DNA from: DATHVI01 sp035461385
Lineage (GTDB): Bacteria; Actinomycetota; Thermoleophilia; Solirubrobacterales; 70-9
Length of the DNA: 35,721 nucleotides
Reading direction: 5' to 3'
Assembly: GCA_035461385.1 (NCBI GenBank)
Contig: DATHVI010000203.1
Span: forward strand, 1 to 35,721
Under the pieces are notes generated by a model. It was not told the origin of the DNA. It was given only the letters and a program-made list of their open reading frames with translations, and searched no databases. Position 1 is the stretch's first letter. Every line of letters starts with the position of its first letter. Position numbers and translations under genes: made by a program. Shown here in pieces: positions 1 through 7,080 of this stretch.

Positions 1-176
1 TCGCGCTCACCGACGGCTACCAGCTCGCGTTTGTGATCAGCGCCGGGCTCGTCCTCGCCGCGCTCGCGCTCGCGGTCACCGTGCTGCGGCCCGAGCCCGA
101 CCCGGCCGCCGACGCCGAGCCGGCGGCCGAGCCGATGCCGACGGGCGAGTACGCGCTCTCGGCCGAGGAGGCGTAG
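1..176 (+). CDS. C-terminal end of a membrane transporter, probably MFS (partial)
   Basis: This open frame enters from the left edge (first full codon at 3) and stops with TAG at 174-176. The 57 visible residues begin with a short loop (ALTDGYQ), followed by one hydrophobic helix of about 20 residues rich in Leu, Ala and Val. An acidic, Pro/Ala-rich tail follows (RPEPDPAADAEPAAEP...), which would be cytoplasmic. A last transmembrane helix preceded by 'DGYQLAF' and followed by a charged tail is typical of the fourteenth helix of DHA2-type MFS drug exporters. With only one helix visible, the family assignment is inference. It converges on the SDR gene, with a strong hairpin between them. Confidence 0.6.
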   Translation, partial: ALTDGYQLAFVISAGLVLAALALAVTVLRPEPDPAADAEPAAEPMPTGEYALSAEEA

Positions 177-204
177 GCCCTCCCTCTCCGCCCCCGCGCC
201 GGGC

Positions 205-238
205 GAGCGCCGCCGGGTCAGTCCTCCCGGCGGCGCTC
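205..238. terminator. Perfect 13-bp hairpin between convergent genes
   Basis: The arms at 205-217 and 226-238 are exact inverse complements, with an 8-nt loop at 218-225 that contains the SDR stop codon. It lies just past the transporter stop (176) and at the end of the SDR gene, so it could end transcription from both sides. No U-tract follows on either strand. Confidence 0.6.
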
Positions 239-1072
239 CTCGGCGAGCGGGCCGCCCGCCTCGTCGGCGATCCCGGGCGGCGGCCAGGGCCCGAACCAGT
301 TGTCGCGCCCGCCGTCGACCGTCAGCACCGCGCCGGAGACGAAGTCCCCGGCCGGCGAAGCGAGATAGGCGACGAGCCACGCGATCTCGTCGGGCTTGCC
401 GAGCCGCCCGAGCGGGATCGTCCGGTGGATGCTCTCGACCACCGGCTTTGGGTACTTCGTCCGCACGACCTCGGTGTCGAACTGGCCGGCGGCGATCGCG
501 CACAGCTTGACGTTGAACCGCGACCACTCGATCGAGAGGGTCCGGGTCATGTTCTCGACCGCGGCCCTCGCGGCTCCGGAGTGAACCATGCCCGGCATCC
601 CGTTGTGGGGGGAGATCGTGACGCTGACGACCTTTCCCGACCGCTGGGGGATGAACGCCTTCGTAGCCGCGGCGTGGGTCATCAGCCAGGTGCCGACGAC
701 GTTGAGCTCGATCACGGTCCGAAAGCCCTTCGGCGAGATCGCCTCCGCCGGGCTCAAGAACTGGCCGCCGGCGTTGTTGACGAGCAGGTCGATGCGGCCG
801 CGGCGCTCGAGCGCGCCGTCGATCAGCCGCTCGACGGCCTCGTCGTCGCGGATGTCCATCGCCTCGGCCTCGGCGTGACCCCCGAGCTCGCGGACGTCGG
901 CGACCATCTCGGCCAGCGGCTCGGGCCGGCGGCCGCAGCCGATCACGCTCGCGCCGAGTCGCGCGAGCTCGACCGCGGTGGCGCGCCCGAGGCCGGTGCC
1001 GGCACCGGAGACGATGCAGACCTGGCCGTCGAGGAGGCCCGGCGCGAAGATGCGTGACTGACGGCTCCCCAC
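218..1072 (-). CDS. SDR-family oxidoreductase, peroxisomal trans-2-enoyl-CoA reductase/dienoyl-CoA reductase type
   Basis: This 284-aa cytoplasmic protein is a classical short-chain dehydrogenase by fold. It has the cofactor motif GAGTGLG (residues 23-29), CGRR after the second strand (which favours NADPH), NNAG (99-102) and the C-terminal SGAVLTVDGG. The usual catalytic YxxxK is absent. The aligned stretch reads HSGAARAAV (164-172), so Tyr becomes Ser and Lys becomes Arg. This is the pattern of the PECR/DECR branch, whose human PECR member has HSGAARAG. The likely reaction is NADPH-dependent reduction of an unsaturated acyl-CoA. The start is GTG at 1072, with TAGATT 11 nt upstream. The gene is divergent from the MBL-fold gene. 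Confidence 0.85.
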   Translation of the reverse strand: MGSRQSRIFAPGLLDGQVCIVSGAGTGLGRATAVELARLGASVIGCGRRPEPLAEMVADVRELGGHAEAEAMDIRDDEAVERLIDGALERRGRIDLLVNNAGGQFLSPAEAISPKGFRTVIELNVVGTWLMTHAAATKAFIPQRSGKVVSVTISPHNGMPGMVHSGAARAAVENMTRTLSIEWSRFNVKLCAIAAGQFDTEVVRTKYPKPVVESIHRTIPLGRLGKPDEIAWLVAYLASPAGDFVSGAVLTVDGGRDNWFGPWPPPGIADEAGGPLAEERRRED

Positions 1073-1083
1073 TGGTCGTCGGC

Positions 1084-1089
1084 AATCTA
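1084..1089 (-). promoter_or_regulatory. -10 box TAGATT for the SDR gene (leaderless)
   Basis: TAGATT on the minus strand ends 11 nt before the GTG start at 1072. This is the arrangement expected of a leaderless transcript. No -35 is evident. Confidence 0.45.
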
Positions 1090-1165
1090 TCCGAGCGCGG
1101 CGCCCGGCCCGGCAAGGCGACGCCCGGCGTCTCCGGCTCCGGGCGGCCCCGGCGATCGGCGCCGC

Positions 1166-1171
1166 TACGCT
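1166..1171 (+). promoter_or_regulatory. -10 box TACGCT for the MBL-fold gene (leaderless)
   Basis: TACGCT is followed by 8 nt and then GTG at 1180. The same hexamer at 7-8 nt recurs before the genes at 17480, 21667 and 13210(-). It is the main reason for choosing the start at 1180. Confidence 0.55.
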
Positions 1172-1179
1172 CCGCCACC

Positions 1180-2091
1180 GTGAAGGTCCATGTCGAGCCC
1201 CGCCCGCTGACCGACCCGCTTCGCGGCGGCGGCGCCGCGGGCACGACCGTCGCGGTCGAGCCGCTCAAGGTCGGCGAGGTCTCGTTCCCACGCGGGGCGC
1301 TCGAGAGCACCGGCGGCAGCTTCGCCGGCCTGCGCGGGATCGGAGTCGGCCTCGGACGCTCGCGCTGGGTGCGGGTTCCCTGCCAGGCGTTCCTGATCCG
1401 CCATCCCGACGCCGGGCAGGTGGTCGTCGACACCGGGCTGCATCCGTCGGTGACCGCGAAGCCGGCGGCGAACCTCGGCCGGATCGCGACCTGGTACGCG
1501 AAGCCGAAGCTCGAACCCGGTGAGGACCTCCCGGCCCAGCTTCGCCGCCGCAACCTCGACCCCCGCGCGGTCCGGACGGTGGTGATGACCCACCTCCACG
1601 TCGATCACGCGTCGGGGATGTCGGAGCTCGGCGACGCCGCGTTCGTCGTCACCGAGGCCGAATGGCGCGCGGCTACGACGGTAAGCCGCCCGCTGCTCCA
1701 CGGCTACCGGCCGGCCCACTACGACTACGCGTTCGACTACCGGACGGTGAGCTACGACGGCCCGAACGTCACCTCGTACTCGAGCTTCGGCCGCACCTTC
1801 GACCTCCTCGGTGACGGCAGCATCCGGCTGGTCTCGCTGCCCGGGCACACGCTCGGACACCAGGCGGTGCTCTGCCGGCTTCGCGACCGCGACCTGGTGA
1901 TCGCGGGTGACGCGATCTACACCCACGGCCAGCTCGGCTCGGCGCCGCTCCCGCCGCGCGCCGAGGATCCCCACACCTACCGCCGCTCGCTGCAGGCCCT
2001 GCGCCAGTTCCACCGCCGCTACCCGCAGGCGGTGATCATCCCCGGCCACGACCCCGACTTCTGGGACTCGCTCGACGAGCGCTACGAGTAG
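1180..2091 (+). CDS. MBL-fold metallo-hydrolase, N-acyl-homoserine-lactonase-like
   Basis: This 303-aa metallo-beta-lactamase-fold hydrolase has the metal-binding HLHVDH at residues 138-143. Further ligands follow: a histidine in LPGHTLGHQ, the bridging Asp in IAGDAIYT and the final histidine in IIPGHDPDFW. All metal ligands expected for a dinuclear zinc site are present. The layout, with a long N-terminal strand region ahead of VVDTGLH, resembles AHL lactonases and related hydrolases, but the substrate cannot be read from sequence. The frame is open from 1054. I place the start at GTG 1180 because a TACGCT box lies 8 nt upstream and an earlier start would overlap the divergent SDR gene. Its stop is 2 nt from the convergent plsC-like gene. 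Confidence 0.8.
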   Translation: MKVHVEPRPLTDPLRGGGAAGTTVAVEPLKVGEVSFPRGALESTGGSFAGLRGIGVGLGRSRWVRVPCQAFLIRHPDAGQVVVDTGLHPSVTAKPAANLGRIATWYAKPKLEPGEDLPAQLRRRNLDPRAVRTVVMTHLHVDHASGMSELGDAAFVVTEAEWRAATTVSRPLLHGYRPAHYDYAFDYRTVSYDGPNVTSYSSFGRTFDLLGDGSIRLVSLPGHTLGHQAVLCRLRDRDLVIAGDAIYTHGQLGSAPLPPRAEDPHTYRRSLQALRQFHRRYPQAVIIPGHDPDFWDSLDERYE

Positions 2092-2093
2092 CC

Positions 2094-2894
2094 CTACGCG
2101 GCGCGCTCCGTCGAGCCCACCTGGGCCGAGTCCTCGTCACCGGGGCGGCCCGCGCCGGACGCGCGCCGCGACCTGATCACGTCAGCCCGCCCCCTCGCGT
2201 CGAGCTCGGCGTACATCTCGCGGACCCGGCCGAAGATCCGCTCCGCGGCCTCCTGCTGCTGCTCGCGGCTCGGTCGCTCGACGACGTCGAAGGCGAGCGG
2301 CTCCCCGTACTGGACCGTGATCTTCGGGAACTTGAGCCGGCGCCAGCCGCGGACCCCGAGCGAGCCGTGGATCGCGACCGGCACCACCGGCGCCCCCGAC
2401 TCGAGCGCGACCCTCCCGACGCCGGGGCGCGGCTTGCCGAGCTTGCCGGTGCGCGAGCGGCCACCCTCGGCGTAGATCAGCATCGTGTCGCCGCGCGCGA
2501 GGATCGCGTGCGAGGTCTTGAACGCCTCGTTGTCGCCGTGCCCGCGGCGAACCGGGAACGCGCCGCCGACGCGGAAGATGTAGGTGAGGACCCGGCTGCG
2601 CCCGAACAGCTGCGACTTCGCCATGAACCGGACCTTCCGCCGCAGGAAGACGCCGGCGAAGAAGTGGTCGAGGTTCGAGAAGTGGTTCGGGGCGAAGATC
2701 ACCGGCCCCGAGGCGGGGACGTTCTCGGTCCCGATCGCCCGGCAGCGGTAGACGAGCAGGCAGAGCGGGGTGACGAGCATCCGCGCCGCGTCGTAGGTCC
2801 ACCCGGCGCCGTGGCTGCGGGCCCAGTCGTGGAAGCGGTCGAAGTACTCCGCCGGACGGGGATCCTTATAGACCTGTGGCTTGATCTCGGGCAT
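2094..2894 (-). CDS. 1-acyl-sn-glycerol-3-phosphate acyltransferase (PlsC-like)
   Basis: This 266-aa protein has an LPLAT/AGPAT fold. It would acylate lysophosphatidic acid to phosphatidic acid at the inner membrane face. The catalytic HX4D box is NHFSNLD (H71, D76), and the phosphate-binding block is EGGRSRTG (143-150), close to the usual EGTRS. VPVAIHG marks the last conserved block. A hydrophobic stretch near residues 39-49 could anchor it. The frame is open further upstream, into the glycerol kinase gene. ATG 2894 is preferred because MPEIKPQVY begins a sensible N-terminus outside glpK. It lies 62 nt downstream of glpK in the same direction, which fits glycerolipid synthesis. A perfect 22-bp palindrome sits just before the start. 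Confidence 0.85.
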   Translation of the reverse strand: MPEIKPQVYKDPRPAEYFDRFHDWARSHGAGWTYDAARMLVTPLCLLVYRCRAIGTENVPASGPVIFAPNHFSNLDHFFAGVFLRRKVRFMAKSQLFGRSRVLTYIFRVGGAFPVRRGHGDNEAFKTSHAILARGDTMLIYAEGGRSRTGKLGKPRPGVGRVALESGAPVVPVAIHGSLGVRGWRRLKFPKITVQYGEPLAFDVVERPSREQQQEAAERIFGRVREMYAELDARGRADVIRSRRASGAGRPGDEDSAQVGSTERAA

Positions 2895-2901
2895 CAGTCC
2901 C

Positions 2902-2923
2902 GGAGCCGCCGCGCGGCGGCTCC
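2902..2923 (-). promoter_or_regulatory. 22-bp perfect GC palindrome between glpK and the plsC-like gene
   Basis: Bases 2902-2923 equal their own reverse complement (GGAGCCGCCG.. and its mirror). On the minus strand it begins 33 nt after the glpK stop and ends 7 nt before the plsC start. It could be a terminator/attenuator for glpK or a hairpin that limits access to the plsC start. It has no U-tract. Confidence 0.5.
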
Positions 2924-2956
2924 GCACGTTCCCACTACCCGCGATCGCGGCACGGG

Positions 2957-4429
2957 TTACGCCCCGCCGGCGGCCCCGTCGGCCCGAGCCCAGCCCTTCG
3001 CCCGTTCGACCGCCTGACGCCAGCGGGCGAGCAGCCGCTCGCGCTCGGAGGCGGCGATTCGCGGCTCGTAGCGGGCCGCCTCGCGCCACATCTCGGCCAC
3101 CTGGTCGCGGCCCCAGAACCCGGACCCGATCCCGGCCAGGTAGGCGGCGCCGAGCGCCGTCGTCTCGGCGATCTCGGGGACGACGACGGGCGCCCCGAGG
3201 ACGTCGGCCTGGAACTGCATCAGCCAGCGGTTGGCGACCGCGCCGCCGTCGGCCCGCAGGTCCGCGAGCCGCTCGCCCGAGGCCTCCTCCTGGGCGCGGA
3301 CCGCGTCGACGGTCTGGTAGGCGATCGCCTCGAGCGCCGCCCGCGCGAGATGCGCGCGCCCGGTGCCGCGGGTGATGCCGACGATCGTCCCGCGTGCGTA
3401 GGGGTCCCAGTGGGGCGATCCGAGCCCGGTCAGGGCGGGGACGAAGTAGACGTCGTCGTTACTCGCCAGGGAACCGGCGAGGCGCTCGGTCTCCGCCGCC
3501 GCGGCGACGATCCCGAGCCCGTCGCGAAGCCACTGCACCGCGGCGCCGGTGACGAACACCGATGCCTCGAGCGCGTAGTCGACCTCGTCGCCGATCCCCC
3601 AGGCGATCGTCGCCAGCAGGCCGGGTCCCGGATCGCGCGCCTCGGTGCCGGTGTTGAGGAGGACGAAGCTGCCGGTGCCGTAGGTGCTCTTCGCCCGCCC
3701 GGGTGCGTCGCACGCCTGCCCGAACAGCGCCGCCTGCTGGTCGCCGGCGATCCCGGCGACCGGCACCTCGCCACCCCACTCGGACGTCGTCCCGTAGACG
3801 TGGGCGGAAGGCAGCGGCTCGGGCAGCGAGCCCGGGTCGACCCCCAGCAGCTCGCAGAGGTCGGGGTCCCAGCGGCGGCGATGGATGTCGAACAGCATCG
3901 TCCGCGACGCGTTCGTGAGGTCGGTGGCGTGGCGGCCGGTGAGCTTGAACGCGAGCCACGAGTCGATCGTCCCGAAGACGGCGGCGCCGGCCGCGTCGAC
4001 GTTCCGCAGCAGCCACTCGATCTTCGTCGCCGAGAAGTAGGGGTCGATCACGAGCCCGGTCCGCTCGCGGACCAGGGCCTCGTGGCCGGCCTCGCGCAGC
4101 TCGTCGCAGCGCTCCGCCGTCCGCCGGTCCTGCCAGACGAGCGCGTTGTGAACCGGCTCCCCGCTCGCCGGGTCCCAGGCGACGACGGTCTCGCGCTGGT
4201 TGGTGATCCCGACCGCGTCGAGGCTCCCGGAATCGGCGCGTGCGTCGGCGAGCGCCTGCGCGGCGACCCGCCGGGTGACCTCCCAGATCTCGCTCGCGTC
4301 GTGCTCGACCCACCCCGGCTGCGGGAAGTGCTGGGCGAACTCGCTGTAGGCGCGGCCGCGAATCCGGCCGTGACGGTCGAAGACGAGGCAGGTCGTCCCG
4401 GTCGTCCCCTGGTCGATCGCGAGGATCAA
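2957..4429 (-). CDS. glpK: Glycerol kinase
   Basis: This 490-aa FGGY-family kinase makes sn-glycerol 3-phosphate from glycerol and ATP. Family blocks appear in order: DQGTTGTTCLVFD at the N-terminus (phosphate-1 loop), GWVEHDASEIW, GITNQRE, NALVWQDRRT, DSWLAFKLTG, GDQQAALFGQ (with the catalytic Asp) and KSTYGTGSFVLLNTG. The length is normal for GlpK (about 500 aa). The start is TTG at 4429, giving MILAIDQGTT, which leaves no spare N-terminal residues. A TAGCCT box lies 10 nt upstream. No glpF or glpD is next to it. The neighbouring plsC-like gene would use the glycerol phosphate after the first acylation. Confidence 0.95.
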   Translation of the reverse strand: MILAIDQGTTGTTCLVFDRHGRIRGRAYSEFAQHFPQPGWVEHDASEIWEVTRRVAAQALADARADSGSLDAVGITNQRETVVAWDPASGEPVHNALVWQDRRTAERCDELREAGHEALVRERTGLVIDPYFSATKIEWLLRNVDAAGAAVFGTIDSWLAFKLTGRHATDLTNASRTMLFDIHRRRWDPDLCELLGVDPGSLPEPLPSAHVYGTTSEWGGEVPVAGIAGDQQAALFGQACDAPGRAKSTYGTGSFVLLNTGTEARDPGPGLLATIAWGIGDEVDYALEASVFVTGAAVQWLRDGLGIVAAAAETERLAGSLASNDDVYFVPALTGLGSPHWDPYARGTIVGITRGTGRAHLARAALEAIAYQTVDAVRAQEEASGERLADLRADGGAVANRWLMQFQADVLGAPVVVPEIAETTALGAAYLAGIGSGFWGRDQVAEMWREAARYEPRIAASERERLLARWRQAVERAKGWARADGAAGGA

Positions 4430-4439
4430 GAGCGCGGCC

Positions 4440-4445
4440 AGGCTA
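4440..4445 (-). promoter_or_regulatory. -10 box TAGCCT for glpK (leaderless)
   Basis: TAGCCT on the minus strand is followed by 10 nt and then the TTG start at 4429. No clear -35 is seen. An inverted repeat lies upstream. Confidence 0.45.
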
Positions 4446-4467
4446 TCGCCTGCCGCGAGTGAGCGCG

Positions 4468-4504
4468 CGTCGACTTATCGACGCTCAGGGCAAGTAAGTC
4501 GACG
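4468..4504 (-). promoter_or_regulatory. Inverted repeat upstream of glpK, operator or terminator
   Basis: CGTCGACTTA (4468-4477) and TAAGTCGACG (4495-4504) are perfect 10-bp inverted arms separated by 17 nt. They lie 10 nt past the stop of the glycosyltransferase gene and 23 nt upstream of the glpK -10 box. They may be a terminator stem for the former or a regulator site for the latter. The AT content in the arms is unusual for this genome. Confidence 0.45.
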
Positions 4505-4513
4505 GTCGGCGGG

Positions 4514-5320
4514 CTAGCGCCGCGACCACCAGACCCGCACGAAGTCGCGGAGCTGGCGGGCCCGATGGAGGAAGCCGCCGAGGGTGCGACCGGTGGCGCG
4601 GTGGGCGAGGTCGAGCTCGACCTCGCGGACGGTGAAGCCGCCGCGGACGGCGTCGACGGTGATCCCGATCTCCATCCCGTAGCCGGGGGCGAACGGATAG
4701 GTCCGGCGGAGCACCTCCGCGGTCATCGCCCGCTGGCCGGAGATCGGGGCGCCGGCCCGGTAGCCGCAGCGGCGCTCGATCGCCCAGCGGGCGAAGCCGA
4801 GCGCGACCCCGAAGCCGCCGCCGACGCGGGTCGCGAACGCGGCGATCGCGAGGTCGGCCTCGCCGGAGTCGACGACGCCGACGAGGGCCTCGAGCTCACC
4901 GGCCGATTCGCCGAGATCGCCGTCGCAGAGCAGGAACGTCGGCGGCGCCGGCTCGGCGGTACGGTGGATCACCGTCTCGACCGCCGCGGAGGCGTTCGCT
5001 CCCTTGCCCCGGGAGCGGTCGGCGCTGACGACGCGGGCGCCGTGGGCGCGCGCGACCTCGGCCGTCTGGTCCGTCGACGCGTCGTCGGCGACGACGATCT
5101 CGGCGCCCGGAAGCGCCGCGGCGAGCGTCGCGACGGTCGCCCCGATGCGGTCCGCCTCGTTGCGCGCGGCGACGACCACGACCGGCCCGGACGTCCCGAT
5201 GGCCGACGATTGCGACGCGGTGGGATCGCCCGGCTGCGGCCGAGGCTGCTCTTCCGGATCCACACCTGGATCGCGCTTCGCCCTGGTATCAGATCTCCCT
5301 TGTCCTGCCTCCGCGCTCAT
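4514..5320 (-). CDS. Family 2 glycosyltransferase
   Basis: This 268-aa protein has a GT-A fold. The nucleotide-sugar core begins near residue 46 with VVVVAARNEADRIG, then IVVADDASTDQT (DD at 79-80) and LLCDGDLG (DGD at 133-135, the metal-binding DxD equivalent). A later block, GAPISGQRAMTAEVL, and the end of the protein match GT2 enzymes that build lipid-linked or surface glycans. I see no transmembrane segment. The first 40 residues are low-complexity and poorly supported. ATG 5320 is the most upstream start that avoids the divergent gene at 5345. Donor and acceptor are unknown. Confidence 0.75.
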   Translation of the reverse strand: MSAEAGQGRSDTRAKRDPGVDPEEQPRPQPGDPTASQSSAIGTSGPVVVVAARNEADRIGATVATLAAALPGAEIVVADDASTDQTAEVARAHGARVVSADRSRGKGANASAAVETVIHRTAEPAPPTFLLCDGDLGESAGELEALVGVVDSGEADLAIAAFATRVGGGFGVALGFARWAIERRCGYRAGAPISGQRAMTAEVLRRTYPFAPGYGMEIGITVDAVRGGFTVREVELDLAHRATGRTLGGFLHRARQLRDFVRVWWSRR

Positions 5321-5328
5321 GAGCCGGG

Positions 5329-5334
5329 TATTCT
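5329..5334 (+). promoter_or_regulatory. -10 box TATTCT for the biotinyl-carrier unit (leaderless)
   Basis: TATTCT is followed by 10 nt and then GTG 5345. On the minus strand the same bases lie 8 nt before the glycosyltransferase start, so the two divergent promoters must overlap or compete. Confidence 0.5.
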
Positions 5335-5344
5335 GGCGCGCCAC

Positions 5345-5557
5345 GTGGCCGAGATCGAAGCCCACATCACCGGAACGGTCTGGAAGATCGAGGTCGCGGT
5401 CGGCGACGAGGTCGACGACGGCGACACGGTCGTAATCCTCGAGTCGATGAAGATGGAGATGCCGGTCGAGTCCGAGGACATCGGCACGGTGAAGGAAATC
5501 CGCTGCGAGGAGGGCCAGTCCGTTCAGGAGGGCGACGTCCTGGTTGTCCTCGAGTAG
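5345..5557 (+). CDS. Free-standing biotin/lipoyl carrier domain (BCCP-like, 70 aa)
   Basis: This 70-aa protein is a single biotinyl domain. ESMKMEMPV carries the acceptor Lys, and the flanking Met-Lys-Met is the signature of biotin attachment. GTVWKIEVAVGDEV and the terminal QEGDVLVVLE form the two halves of the hammerhead fold. BCCP subunits of acetyl-CoA carboxylase are usually about 150-180 aa, with a linker ahead of this domain, so this is the minimal form seen in some actinobacterial acyl-CoA carboxylases. A longer frame exists upstream, but the TATTCT box and GTG 5345 give exactly one domain. The crotonase gene follows after 9 nt. Its carboxylase partners are not in view. Confidence 0.9.
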   Translation: MAEIEAHITGTVWKIEVAVGDEVDDGDTVVILESMKMEMPVESEDIGTVKEIRCEEGQSVQEGDVLVVLE

Positions 5558-5566
5558 TGCGCGTTC

Positions 5567-6373
5567 GTGGCTGAGGCGCGCGCTGGCGGCAAGCTCCACC
5601 TCGACGAGCCCGCCGAGGCCGTCGCCCGGCTGACGCTGACCAACCCCGAGAAGCGAAACGCCCTCGACCACGAGGTCCTCGACGCGATCGCGACCACCTT
5701 GCCGGAGCTCGACCGCGGGATCGAGATCCGCTGCGTGGTCATCACCGGCGCCGGCGATACCTTCTCGGCCGGCTACGACATCGGCGGGATCCCCGAGGCG
5801 TCGTTCGCCGAGGACGCCGAGGCGCTGGTCGCGCATCCGTTCCAGGCGGCGATGGAGGCGGTGAGCGCGCATCGCTACCCCGTCGTCGCGGCGATCAACG
5901 GCCATTGCCTCGGCGGCGGGCTCGAGCTCGCCGTCCGCTGCGACCTCCGCGTCTGCGCCGCCGGGGCGAAGCTCGGCATGCCGCCGGCGAAGCTCGGTCT
6001 GATCTACGGCCACACCGGCCTCGAGCGGTTCGTCGACGTGATCGGGATCGCGCGCACCCGGGAGCTCTTCCTCACCGGCCGCACCCTGACCGCCGAGCGC
6101 GCCGAGCGGATCGGCCTCGTCAGCGAGGTCGTCCCTGACGCCGAGCTCGAGGCGGCGGCGCTCGCCGTCGCGGCGGAGATCGCCGCCAACGCGCCGCTGG
6201 CGATGACCGGGAACAAGCGCGCGATCGACGCCCTCGCCCGCCGCTCCCGGCTCAGCCCCGAGGACGAGCATGAGCTGGTCGAGCTGCGGCGCTCGTGCTT
6301 CGCCTCCGAGGACTTCCGCGAGGGAATCCGCGCCTTCGCCGAGAAGCGCAAGCCGCGCTGGACGGGCCGGTGA
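5567..6373 (+). CDS. Crotonase-family protein (enoyl-CoA hydratase/isomerase, possibly methylmalonyl-CoA decarboxylase-like)
   Basis: This 268-aa protein has a crotonase fold. FSAGYDIGGIP (66-76) and NGHCLGGGLELAVRCD (111-126) form the CoA oxyanion hole, and E120 is the first catalytic Glu of hydratases. The second Glu, expected in FGxPExxLG, is missing: residues 137-144 read GMPPAKLG. Y147 follows, as in methylmalonyl-CoA decarboxylase, which has NLGVPYN at this point. The end, SEDFREGIRAFAEKRKPRW, is common across the family. A simple hydratase is therefore doubtful. Decarboxylase, isomerase or another acyl-CoA role is possible. The start is GTG 5567, 9 nt after the biotinyl-domain gene. 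The stop overlaps the next start (GTGA). Confidence 0.85.
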   Translation: MAEARAGGKLHLDEPAEAVARLTLTNPEKRNALDHEVLDAIATTLPELDRGIEIRCVVITGAGDTFSAGYDIGGIPEASFAEDAEALVAHPFQAAMEAVSAHRYPVVAAINGHCLGGGLELAVRCDLRVCAAGAKLGMPPAKLGLIYGHTGLERFVDVIGIARTRELFLTGRTLTAERAERIGLVSEVVPDAELEAAALAVAAEIAANAPLAMTGNKRAIDALARRSRLSPEDEHELVELRRSCFASEDFREGIRAFAEKRKPRWTGR

Positions 6374-7014
6374 GCGCGGGCGCCAGGCGCGTCGCGCCGC
6401 ACGAGGCTCTCGCCGCGGCCGACCCGGTGCTCGGGCGGCTGGTCGCCGAGATCGGCGAGCTTTCGGTCGAGGCGCGCCGGCGCGGACGGCCGCGGGGGGA
6501 CGCCTATGGTGCGTTGCTTCGCAGCGTCATCGGACAGCAGCTCTCGACCAAGGCCGCGGCGACGATCTACGCTCGCGTGCTCGAGCTGTTCGGCGGCAGC
6601 ACGCCGGCCCCGGCCGAGCTGCTGGCGATCGACGCCGACGCGCTCCGAGCCGCCGGCCTCTCCGGCCGCAAGGTGGAGTACGTACGCGACCTCGCCGCCC
6701 ACGTCGAATCCGGCGAGCTCGAGCTCGACCGCCTCGACGAGCTCGGCGACGAACAGGTGATCGCCGAGATCTCGGCGATCCGCGGCTTCGGCGTCTGGAG
6801 CGCGCACATGTTCCTGATCTTCCACCTCGGCCGCCCCGACGTGCTCGCGACCGGCGACCTCGGCATCCGCCGCGCCGTCGAGCGCGCCTACGGCCTCGAC
6901 GCCCTCCCCGCCCCGGCCGAGCTCGAGCGGATCGCCGAGCCCTGGCGGCCCCACCGCACCCTCGCCTGCCTCTACCTCTGGGAATCGCTCGACAACGTGC
7001 CGGACGCGCCGTAG
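6370..7014 (+). CDS. DNA-3-methyladenine glycosylase II, AlkA-like (HhH-GPD)
   Basis: This 214-aa base-excision repair glycosylase removes alkylated purines. SVIGQQLSTKAA (52-63) opens the HhH-GPD domain. The hairpin-helix-hairpin is ISAIRGFGVWSAHMFLIF (134-151), and the catalytic Asp is D163 in LATGDLGIRRA. It lacks the N-terminal TBP-like domain of E. coli AlkA and matches the short form of the family. The start is GTG 6370, overlapping the crotonase TGA by four bases, so translation is coupled. A frame extends upstream inside the crotonase gene, but the overlap start is more natural. A repair enzyme in a CoA-enzyme unit is probably a convenience of co-transcription. Confidence 0.9.
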   Translation: MSAGARRVAPHEALAAADPVLGRLVAEIGELSVEARRRGRPRGDAYGALLRSVIGQQLSTKAAATIYARVLELFGGSTPAPAELLAIDADALRAAGLSGRKVEYVRDLAAHVESGELELDRLDELGDEQVIAEISAIRGFGVWSAHMFLIFHLGRPDVLATGDLGIRRAVERAYGLDALPAPAELERIAEPWRPHRTLACLYLWESLDNVPDAP

Positions 7015-7023
7015 CGAACCGGT

Positions 7024-7062
7024 GAGGCGGATCTTGTATCGCTGCGCTACAAGATCCGCCTC
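7024..7062. repeat. Hairpin repeat, copy 1 (15-bp arms)
   Basis: GAGGCGGATCTTGTA (7024-7038) and its exact inverse complement (7048-7062) flank a 9-nt loop. The same arms recur at 7777-7815. This copy lies between the convergent alkA-like gene and the secreted hypothetical gene, where it could also act as a terminator. Confidence 0.85.
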
Positions 7063-7080
7063 GGCCGGATGAGCTTCGTC

